In this document: positions 5,169 through 13,098 of the stretch, one piece after another
Position numbering within the stretch: the first letter of the stretch is position 1
Layout: every line of letters begins with the position of its first letter
DNA from: WRAI01 sp031549605
Lineage (GTDB): Bacteria > Bacillota > Clostridia > Oscillospirales > UBA929
Direction of reading: 5' to 3'
Length of the DNA: 22,481 nt
NCBI GenBank assembly: GCA_031549605.1
Contig: JAVBPM010000013.1
Coordinates: 1-22,481, forward strand
The notes under the pieces: generated by a model
What the model saw: the letters and a program-made list of their open reading frames with translations, nothing else
What the model was told of the DNA's origin: nothing
The model's database searches: none
Program-made: the position numbers and the translations under genes

Positions 5169-7334
5169 TTAAGCGTTGACCTCCGTCTGTTCCTTGATTT
5201 TCATCGTCAGTGCAATGCGTTTCTTGTCCACGTCGACGCTCAGCACCTGCACCTTGACAATGTCGCCGACCTTCAACACCTCGGACGGGTGCTTGATGTA
5301 GCGGTCGGTGATTTGCGAGATGTGTACCAACCCGTCCTGATGCACGGCAATGTCGACAAACACGCCAAAGTCAATCACATTGCGCACCGTACCGTCCAAA
5401 ATCAACCCCGGCTTCAGGTCCTTCATCTCCATTACGTCGCTGCGCAGCAAAGGCTTGGGCAGGCTGTCGCGCACATCGCGGCCCGGCTTGGCCAGCTCGG
5501 CCAAAATATCCTTGAGGGTCGGCACGCCAATGCCCAGCTGCTCGGCAATCGCGTGTTCACCGATACTGGCCACAGCGTCGTTGAGCGGCGCGATGTCCTT
5601 CTCAATACTTTTCAGCGTCACATGGCAAGCCTTGAGCAGCGCCTTGACCGCGTCATAGGACTCGGGATGCACCGCTGTGTTGTCCAGCACATTTTTCGCG
5701 TCCGGCACGCGCAAAAAACCGGCCGCCTGCTTGAAGGCCTTCGGCCCCAGCTTGGGCACTTTTTTCAGCTCGGCGCGCGTCTGAAAGGCGCCGTGCGCTT
5801 CGCGGTAGGCCACAATCGAGTCGGCCACTGCGGCGTTGACGCCGGCCACACGCGTCAGCAGCGCGGGAGACGCCGTGTTGAGGTTGACGCCAACGGCGTT
5901 GACAGAGGCCTCGACCACGCCATCCAGCGCCTCGCCCAGCTTTTTGGCCGGCATATCGTGCTGATACTGCCCGACACCAATGGCTTTGGGGTCAATTTTT
6001 ACCAGCTCGGCCAGCGGGTCCTGCAAGCGCCGCGCGATGGAGATAGCCGACCGCAGCGATACGTCAAGCTGCGGAAACTCCTTGGCAGCCAGCTTTGAGG
6101 CCGAGTACACCGAGGCGCCCGCCTCGCTAACGACCATGTAATACACCTGTTTGTCAAGTCCGGCAATCAACGCGGCCGTAAAGATTTCGGTCTCCTTCGA
6201 CGCCGTGCCGTTGCCGATGGCGATGATGTCGACGTCGTGCTTTGCCATCAAACCGCTTAGCAGCTTCTTGGCCTCGTCAACGCGGTTGTGCGGCGGCGTC
6301 GGATAGACCACGCCCGTTTCCAGCACCAAGCCCGTCTTGTCCACAATGGCAAACTTGCAGCCGGTGCGGTAGGCGGGGTCGAGCCCGAGCGCCACCGAGC
6401 CCTTGACCGGCGGCTGCATCAGCAGCTGCTGCAGGTTGACGGCAAAAACCCGGATGGCCGCGTCGGCGGCCTTTTCGGTCAGCGCGGCGCGCACTTCCCG
6501 CTCCACCGACGGCTGAATGAGCCGGTCGTAGGCGTCCTGCGCCGCGGCCATAACGGTGTCGCGGCAGGGCGAGTGGGTGGCCTTCAGCGTCGCCGAATAC
6601 ACGGCGGCCATGGCGCGCTCTGCGTCCAGCGTCACCGACACCTTCAAATACGCCTCGCGCTCGCCTCGATCGAGCGCCAAAATGCGGTGACCCGCAATGC
6701 GCGCCACCGGCTCGGAAAAATCGTAGTAGAGCGCGTAGACCGAGTCCTGCTCGGTGGCCGCCTTTGACCATACGACGCCCTGCGCGGCGTAGAGCATGCG
6801 CAGCCGGCTGCGGATACCGGCGTTGTCCGATATGCGCTCGGCGATAATATCCATCGCGCCCTGCACGGCGTCCTCGGCCGTCTCCACGCCTTTGTCGGCG
6901 TCAACAAAGGCGACGGCCAGCGCCAATGGCGGGCTCGAGTCGGCCTGCTCAAAAATCAGGTCAGCCAGCGGCTCAAGACCTTTTTCCTTGGCCACCGAGG
7001 CGCGCGTCTTGCGCTTCGGCTTGTAGGGGCGGTAAAGGTCCTCAATCTCGGCCAACGTCTTTGCGTTGTCCAGACTGTGCGCCAGCTCGTCGGTCAGCGC
7101 ACCCAGCTCCTCAATTTTGGCCAGCACCTCTTCGCGCCGCTTTTGCAGCGCGCGCAGGTAGTCATAGCGTTCCGACAGCTCGCGCAGCAGCTGGTCGTCC
7201 AGCGAGCCGGTCAGCTCCTTGCGATAGCGCGCGATAAAGGGAATGGTGTTGTCCTCGTCCAACAGCTTCAGCGTGTTTTCCACCTGAAACGGCTTGAGTT
7301 GAAACTGGGCACATAATTGCTGCACATAGTTCAT
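5169..7334 (-). CDS. tex: Tex family RNA-binding transcription accessory protein (YhgF type)
   Basis: The 721-residue protein matches Tex, a conserved nucleic-acid binding protein of the cytoplasm linked to transcription and RNA metabolism. The order of domains is as expected: helical Tex N-terminus (IPFIARYRKELTG near residue 31, EDLYRPYKPKRKTRA near 98), a YqgF/RNase H-like domain beginning GLDPAYRTGCKFAIVDKTG near 317, a helix-hairpin-helix region (VGVNLNTASPALLTRVAGVN) in the last third, and a C-terminal S1 domain (GTVRNVIDFGVFVDI, HQDGLVHIS). I use the ATG at 7334 because GAGGTGA precedes it at the right distance; the GTG at 7343 is part of that ribosome site. Only about 30 bp separate it from the tRNA terminator, leaving little room for its own promoter. 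Confidence 0.96.
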   Translation of the reverse strand: MNYVQQLCAQFQLKPFQVENTLKLLDEDNTIPFIARYRKELTGSLDDQLLRELSERYDYLRALQKRREEVLAKIEELGALTDELAHSLDNAKTLAEIEDLYRPYKPKRKTRASVAKEKGLEPLADLIFEQADSSPPLALAVAFVDADKGVETAEDAVQGAMDIIAERISDNAGIRSRLRMLYAAQGVVWSKAATEQDSVYALYYDFSEPVARIAGHRILALDRGEREAYLKVSVTLDAERAMAAVYSATLKATHSPCRDTVMAAAQDAYDRLIQPSVEREVRAALTEKAADAAIRVFAVNLQQLLMQPPVKGSVALGLDPAYRTGCKFAIVDKTGLVLETGVVYPTPPHNRVDEAKKLLSGLMAKHDVDIIAIGNGTASKETEIFTAALIAGLDKQVYYMVVSEAGASVYSASKLAAKEFPQLDVSLRSAISIARRLQDPLAELVKIDPKAIGVGQYQHDMPAKKLGEALDGVVEASVNAVGVNLNTASPALLTRVAGVNAAVADSIVAYREAHGAFQTRAELKKVPKLGPKAFKQAAGFLRVPDAKNVLDNTAVHPESYDAVKALLKACHVTLKSIEKDIAPLNDAVASIGEHAIAEQLGIGVPTLKDILAELAKPGRDVRDSLPKPLLRSDVMEMKDLKPGLILDGTVRNVIDFGVFVDIAVHQDGLVHISQITDRYIKHPSEVLKVGDIVKVQVLSVDVDKKRIALTMKIKEQTEVNA

Positions 7335-7364
7335 GGGCGTCACCTCACGTCGTCAAAATAAAAG

Positions 7365-7402
7365 AAAAAATCGCTCAAACACACAGGGTTGAGCGATTTT
7401 TT
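7365..7402 (-). terminator. Terminator after tRNA-Thr, directly before tex
   Basis: The minus strand has TCGCTCAA/TTGAGCGA with a 10-base loop, followed by TTTTTTC. A-T pairs extend the stem to 14 bp. It lies between the tRNA 3' end and the tex ribosome site. Confidence 0.85.
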
Positions 7403-7403
7403 G

Positions 7404-7479
7404 TGGAGCTGGGAGTCGGACTCGAACCGACGACCTGCTGATTACAAATCAGCTGCTCTACCAACTGAGCTATACCAGC
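7404..7479 (-). tRNA. tRNA-Thr (anticodon TGT), CCA encoded
   Basis: The 76-nt cloverleaf is complete: acceptor GCTGGTA, D-arm GCTC/GAGC, anticodon stem GCTGA/TCAGC with loop TTTGTAA (anticodon TGT, decoding ACA and other ACN codons), 5-base variable loop, T-arm GTCGG-TTCGAGT-CCGAC, discriminator T and an encoded CCA. One acceptor pair is off: U6 faces C67. A consensus promoter lies upstream and a terminator downstream. Confidence 0.97.
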
Positions 7480-7489
7480 GCGCCTGATT

Positions 7490-7518
7490 ATTATAGTGGC
7501 GCACTGCACGTTTGTCAA
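7490..7518 (-). promoter_or_regulatory. Consensus sigma-A promoter of tRNA-Thr
   Basis: TTGACA and TATAAT, both perfect, are separated by 17 bp and end about 10 bp before the mature tRNA 5' end. Confidence 0.9.
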
Positions 7519-7533
7519 GACTTGGCCAAGTCA

Positions 7534-7568
7534 AAAGCCACGAGCCGCACGTGGCAGCTCGTGGCTTT
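7534..7568 (-). terminator. Terminator of hppA
   Basis: A 12-bp perfect stem (AAAGCCACGAGC/GCTCGTGGCTTT, 11-base loop) ends in TTTTG on the minus strand, 15 bp beyond the hppA stop codon. Confidence 0.75.
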
Positions 7569-7582
7569 GTCATCATACCAGC

Positions 7583-9769
<2,187 letters not shown>

Positions 9770-9790
9770 AAGATACTCCCCCTTAACAAT

Positions 9791-9820
9791 TGCGGGAGAT
9801 GAAATTGCCAAATTCCCGCA
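9791..9820 (-). promoter_or_regulatory. Leader hairpin of hppA
   Basis: TGCGGGA and TCCCGCA form a 7-bp inverted repeat with a 16-base loop between the promoter and the ribosome site. It could affect translation or mRNA stability; no T-run follows. Confidence 0.4.
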
Positions 9821-9831
9821 TGATAGCCAAA

Positions 9832-9860
9832 ATTATAATATGGAAGCAACTGCAAGTCAA
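9832..9860 (-). promoter_or_regulatory. Sigma-A promoter of hppA
   Basis: On the minus strand TTGACT and TATAAT are separated by 17 bp (11 of 12 consensus bases). The predicted leader to the TTG start is about 55 nt. Confidence 0.88.
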
Positions 9861-9886
9861 GCTATAGGCGGGAAGATGTACAAAAT

Positions 9887-9936
9887 AGCCAAAGAAAAAC
9901 AGCGCACTTTGTGCAAGTGGCTGTTTTTCTTTGGCT
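9887..9936 (-). terminator. Terminator of hcp
   Basis: Two 17-base arms (AGCCAAAGAAAAACAGC and its exact complement) surround a 16-base loop that holds a small GCAC/GTGC stem. On the minus strand the GC part is followed by TTTTTCTTT. It is 13 bp past the hcp stop. Confidence 0.88.
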
Positions 9937-9948
9937 GATACGCTTTAT

Positions 9949-11538
9949 TTAGCCCAGAATTGCCTTCAAGTCCTGTTCCGGCGTCGTGATGGGGTGCAGA
10001 TCGAACATGCCGGCCAGCGTCTCAAGTACCGTGCTGGAGAAAAAAGCGGGCAGGCTGGGACCGATGTAGATGTTCTTGATGCCCAGCGACAGCAGTGTCA
10101 GCAGGATGCAGACGGCCTTTTGCTCGTACCAGCTCAGCACCAGCGTCAGCGGCAGGTCGTTGACCCCGCACTCAAAGGCGCCCGCCAGCGCGACGGCGAC
10201 CTGAATGGCGCCGTAGGCGTCGTTGCATTGTCCCATGTCGAGGATGCGCGGGAAGGGGCCGATGGCACCGACGTCCAAATCGTTAATGCGGTACTTGCCG
10301 CACGCCAGCGTCAGCACAACGGTGTCGGCCGGTGTCTGCTTGACAAACTCGGTGTAGTAGTTGCGGCCCGGCTTGGCGCCGTCGCAGCCGCCCACTAAGA
10401 AGAAGTGCTTAATCGCGCCCGCCTTGACCGCGTCGATGATGGTCGGCGCGTTGTCCAGCACCGTCTGGCGGCCAAAGCCGGTGGTCACGGTCGTACCGCC
10501 GTTAATGCCGGTGCGCTGCTGATCCTCGGCGTAGCCGCCCAGCGCTATCGCTTGGTCGATCAGCGCCGAAAAATCTTTGTGACCGGTGCCATCGCCTTCG
10601 ATGTGCACCAGCTCGGGAAAGGCAACGACCGACGTGGTGTAGACGCGGTCGGCGTACGACGCCTTGGGCGCCATCAAGCAGTTGGTGGTAAACAGCACAG
10701 GCGCCGGTACGCTGTCCAGCTCCTGCTGCTGGTTCTGCCACGCTGTGCCGAAGTTGCCCTTGAGCTGAGCGTGCTTTTTCAATTTGGGGTAGCCGTGCGC
10801 CGGTAGCATTTCGCCGTGCGTGTAGACGTTGACGCCCTTGCCGTCGGTCTGCTCCAGCAGCTGCTGCAAATCGTGCAGGTCGTGACCGCTGATGATGATA
10901 AAGGGTCCCTTTTCAATCGACAGCGGCACCTGTGTCGGCACCGGATTGCCGTACGCGCCGGTGTTGGCGGTGTCAAGCAACGCCATGCATTTAAGGTTAA
11001 TCTGGCCAAACTCCATCAGCAGCGCCAGCCAGTCCTCAACGCTGTGGCTCTGTGTAATGGCGGCCATGCCCTTGATAAACCAAGCGTCGACCTCGGGGTC
11101 GCGGGCACCCAGCACACGGGCGTGGTGGGCATAGGCGGCCATACCGCGCAGCCCGAACAGCAGCGTCGAGCGCAGCGACACCAGGTTTTCGTCGCCGTCA
11201 TACAGCATCTCGGGTGTGGCGATGCAGCCGCCGTTTAGCGCGGTGCGCGCGGTGTCGAGCTGCTTGGTTAGCGCGTCAATGCGCGGCTTGTCAAAGCTGA
11301 CGTTGGTCAGCGTGGTAAACAGACCGTCAACAATCAAATCGACAGCCACCGTCGACACCGACGCCTGCTTGCTGGCAGCGGCGGCCAGCGACAGCATCTC
11401 GCAGGTCAACTCGTCCTGCGCGCGCGACACGTCCGGCTTCTTGCCACAGACGCCCGACACTGTGCAGCCGGTTAAAACGCCGTTCTCCGACGTGCGGCGA
11501 GCCGTCTGCTCGCACTGAAAACAAAACATCTTATCCAT
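9949..11538 (-). CDS. hcp: Hydroxylamine reductase / hybrid-cluster protein
   Basis: The 529-residue protein is Hcp, a cytoplasmic iron-sulfur enzyme that reduces hydroxylamine in vitro and is linked to NO and nitrosative stress defence in anaerobes. The N-terminal cluster cysteines are Cys6, Cys9, Cys25 and Cys31 (FCFQCEQT and GCTVSGVCGK), the short spacing of the strict-anaerobe class. Later motifs also match: GHDLHDLQQLLEQT, the hybrid-cluster segments TTNCLMAP, GGCDGAKPGRNYYTEF, LTLACGKYRI and VLSWYEQKAV. The ATG at 11538 has AAGGAGGA about 8 nt upstream. No partner reductase (hcr) is next to it. The 5' leader contains nested inverted repeats that may be regulatory. It ends in a strong terminator, so it is likely a single-gene unit. 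Confidence 0.97.
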   Translation of the reverse strand: MDKMFCFQCEQTARRTSENGVLTGCTVSGVCGKKPDVSRAQDELTCEMLSLAAAASKQASVSTVAVDLIVDGLFTTLTNVSFDKPRIDALTKQLDTARTALNGGCIATPEMLYDGDENLVSLRSTLLFGLRGMAAYAHHARVLGARDPEVDAWFIKGMAAITQSHSVEDWLALLMEFGQINLKCMALLDTANTGAYGNPVPTQVPLSIEKGPFIIISGHDLHDLQQLLEQTDGKGVNVYTHGEMLPAHGYPKLKKHAQLKGNFGTAWQNQQQELDSVPAPVLFTTNCLMAPKASYADRVYTTSVVAFPELVHIEGDGTGHKDFSALIDQAIALGGYAEDQQRTGINGGTTVTTGFGRQTVLDNAPTIIDAVKAGAIKHFFLVGGCDGAKPGRNYYTEFVKQTPADTVVLTLACGKYRINDLDVGAIGPFPRILDMGQCNDAYGAIQVAVALAGAFECGVNDLPLTLVLSWYEQKAVCILLTLLSLGIKNIYIGPSLPAFFSSTVLETLAGMFDLHPITTPEQDLKAILG

Positions 11539-11550
11539 GGGGGTTTCCTC

Positions 11551-11599
11551 CTTGTCATTGCGTGATCATACTTTGCCGGTTTTTTCCGGCGATGACAAG
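11551..11599 (-). promoter_or_regulatory. Nested inverted repeats in the hcp leader
   Basis: CTTGTCAT (11551-11558) and ATGACAAG (11592-11599) form an 8-bp inverted repeat enclosing GCCGG-TTTTTT-CCGGC (11575-11590). On the transcript, the AAG of one arm is the start of the AAGGAGG ribosome site. It may be an operator or an RNA switch that hides the ribosome site. Confidence 0.45.
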
Positions 11600-11602
11600 A
11601 TT

Positions 11603-11608
11603 AGTATA
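11603..11608 (-). promoter_or_regulatory. Candidate -10 element of the hcp promoter
   Basis: TATACT on the minus strand matches 5 of 6 consensus bases, but no -35 box is recognisable at 16-18 bp. An activator-dependent promoter is possible. Confidence 0.35.
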
Positions 11609-11642
11609 CCCCGTCGTCGCATCAGAGACTGTGGTCATAACC

Positions 11643-11676
11643 ACAAAAAAATCAGACCCGGCATCAGCCGGGTCTG
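11643..11676 (-). terminator. Terminator of the UbiA-family gene
   Basis: A 10-bp perfect stem CAGACCCGGC/GCCGGGTCTG with a 4-base loop is followed on the minus strand by ATTTTTTTG. Clear intrinsic terminator. Confidence 0.92.
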
Positions 11677-11690
11677 CCACAAGCAAACGG

Positions 11691-12560
11691 TTAGAAGAAA
11701 TACAGCAGTCCAACAATCGCCAGACCCAGTAGCCCGCACAGCGCCAGCAGCATCTTGTCGGTAAACAGCACCTCGACCGGGTCGCCGTCCGAGCTGCCCT
11801 CGATGGTCAGGCTGTACCGCATACAAATAAGAATAACCAGCGGCACGGTCCACAGCAGGCGGTTGCTGCCAACGCGCGCAATGGTCAGCGCATCGACGCT
11901 CCACAGCGAGTAAAAGACAATGGTCAGCGCCAGACAGACGTACATATTCTTGTCCAGAAAGCTGTGGGTGTAGTGCTGCAGCACAGCGCGCGTGCTGCCG
12001 TCGGTTTGGCGCAGCAGCTCGTTGCGCCGCTTGCCCAGCCCCAAATAAAAGGACATGGCAATGACGGTCAAATAGAGCCAGCGCGAAATTTCAATGCCGG
12101 TCAGCACCGAGCCGTAGATGACGCGCAGCACAAAACCGGACACCAAAATGGCAATGTCGACAATGGGCACATTTTTCAGCCCCAGACTGTACGCGACATT
12201 CAACAGCAGATACAAGCAGGGGACCAGCCACGCCAGCCACAGCATATCGGCGATAAAGAAATTGACAACAGCGGCGGCCACAAGCAGTGCCACAGCCAGC
12301 AGCCAGGCGGCTCGAACGCTGACCGCACCGCTGGCAATGGGACGCTGGCATTTGGTCGGGTGGCTGCGGTCGCGCTCGGCGTCCATGACATCATTGAATA
12401 TATACACCGCCGACGAGACAAGGCTGAAAGCGACAACGCCCAGCAGCGCCTTAACCAGCAGCGCACCGTCGTTCATCTGGCCGCTAAACAGCAGCGGCAG
12501 CAAAATGAGCCCGTTTTTAACAAAGTGTTTAATACGCATCAGACGCAGCAGTTGTTTCAT
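11691..12560 (-). CDS. UbiA-family prenyltransferase, decaprenyl-phosphate phosphoribosyltransferase type
   Basis: The 289-residue integral membrane protein has the UbiA aspartate-rich motif NDVMDAERDR at 56-65 followed by HPTKCQRPIASG (67-78), and a second region YSLGLKNVPIVDI (124-136) with GFVLRVIYG. The GLGKRRNEL segment at 174-182 is characteristic of the subgroup that moves phosphoribose from PRPP to polyprenyl phosphate, the first step to polyprenyl-phosphate pentoses for cell-surface glycans. About eight or nine hydrophobic segments are visible. The start is the ATG at 12560 with GGAAGGTG just upstream; open sequence further upstream is non-coding. The epimerase genes (dprE1/dprE2 type) that accompany it in actinobacteria are absent here, so its product may have another fate. 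Family is sure, substrate inferred. Confidence 0.88.
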   Translation of the reverse strand: MKQLLRLMRIKHFVKNGLILLPLLFSGQMNDGALLVKALLGVVAFSLVSSAVYIFNDVMDAERDRSHPTKCQRPIASGAVSVRAAWLLAVALLVAAAVVNFFIADMLWLAWLVPCLYLLLNVAYSLGLKNVPIVDIAILVSGFVLRVIYGSVLTGIEISRWLYLTVIAMSFYLGLGKRRNELLRQTDGSTRAVLQHYTHSFLDKNMYVCLALTIVFYSLWSVDALTIARVGSNRLLWTVPLVILICMRYSLTIEGSSDGDPVEVLFTDKMLLALCGLLGLAIVGLLYFF

Positions 12561-12592
12561 GGCGCACCTTCCCCACATTCGACTGTCTTTCA

Positions 12593-12598
12593 ATTCTA
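12593..12598 (-). promoter_or_regulatory. Candidate extended -10 of the UbiA-family gene promoter
   Basis: TGATAGAAT on the minus strand combines TGn with a 5-of-6 -10 box. The -35 region (near TGGCTT) is weak. It is back to back with the promoter of the small gene on the other strand. Confidence 0.42.
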
Positions 12599-12654
12599 TC
12601 ACAGGCGGTGCAAGAAAGCCAGACGAAAAAAGTGCGGCACGGCACAGCCCTGAC

Positions 12655-12683
12655 TTGTCAAACGGGTGTCGACATGGTATGAT
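12655..12683 (+). promoter_or_regulatory. Sigma-A promoter of the small unknown gene
   Basis: TTGTCA and TATGAT are separated by 17 bp, with TGG directly before the -10. The leader to the ATG is about 18 nt. Confidence 0.78.
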
Positions 12684-12707
12684 ACAACGCAACGGGGAGG
12701 GATGGCC

Positions 12708-12911
12708 ATGAACGAAAACGCAATCCGGCTGAGAACCGAATCCTTTGAAAATGAACTGACCCACGAGCTGGTAGAGGGTGTTACCATCATCATCGACGGA
12801 CAGCTGAAGCAGCTGTTTGACGAACTGATGCAGCGCGACGCCCACTACGACAGCTATCAAACGCTGGTCTTTGAACTGCTGAAGAACGGCATCAATACCG
12901 TACTGGAATAA
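12708..12911 (+). CDS. Unknown small acidic protein, 67 residues
   Basis: I do not recognise this protein. It is a well-formed gene: strong promoter, GGGGAGG ribosome site 7 nt before the ATG at 12708, and a hairpin terminator after the stop. An in-frame ATG at 12702 is too close to the ribosome site. The product is short, soluble and acidic, without a signal peptide, membrane segment or cysteine. Its pattern (ELTHELVEGVTIIIDGQLKQ, then an amphipathic stretch ending ELLKNGINTVLE) suggests a mostly helical fold, perhaps a small regulator or dimer. It is transcribed alone, divergent from the UbiA-family gene and upstream of the GH95 gene, which has its own promoter. No function is assigned. Confidence 0.75.
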   Translation: MNENAIRLRTESFENELTHELVEGVTIIIDGQLKQLFDELMQRDAHYDSYQTLVFELLKNGINTVLE

Positions 12912-12923
12912 TCATTTGAGCCT

Positions 12924-12958
12924 AAACAGCCCGTCAGCCTATGGTTGACGGGCTGTTT
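12924..12958 (+). terminator. Terminator after the small unknown gene
   Basis: A 13-bp perfect stem AAACAGCCCGTCA/TGACGGGCTGTTT with a 9-base loop lies 12 bp after the stop codon. The T-run is only the three T at the stem end. Confidence 0.65.
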
Positions 12959-12998
12959 GCATCCCCGCAAAAAACTTTGGAAAAAACGTACAAAAAAT

Positions 12999-13026
12999 TG
13001 CATTTGGCACTTGCATTGCATTGGCA
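12999..13026 (+). promoter_or_regulatory. Direct-repeat candidate operator over the GH95 promoter
   Basis: TGCATTTGGCA (12999-13009) and TGCATTGGCA (13017-13026) form an imperfect direct repeat about 18 bp apart, overlapping the -35 and spacer of the GH95 promoter. A third TTGCAT lies between them. The position fits an activator or repressor site; the regulator is unknown. Confidence 0.4.
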
Positions 13027-13038
13027 AAGATGTATAAT
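13011..13038 (+). promoter_or_regulatory. Candidate sigma-A promoter of the GH95 gene
   Basis: TTGCAT and a perfect TATAAT are separated by 16 bp. The -35 is poor, consistent with regulated expression. The leader would be about 55 nt. Confidence 0.6.
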
Positions 13039-13098
13039 ACAAGGTGTAAAAACGCGGGATCGTTGGCAATTGTATCCAAGAATTTTCGGAGGTGCACT

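Noticed and set aside
12561..12860. Longer start for the UbiA-family protein, reaching 12860
   Set aside because: The extension would overlap the divergent small gene and both promoters, and the family begins at the ATG at 12560 with a ribosome site.
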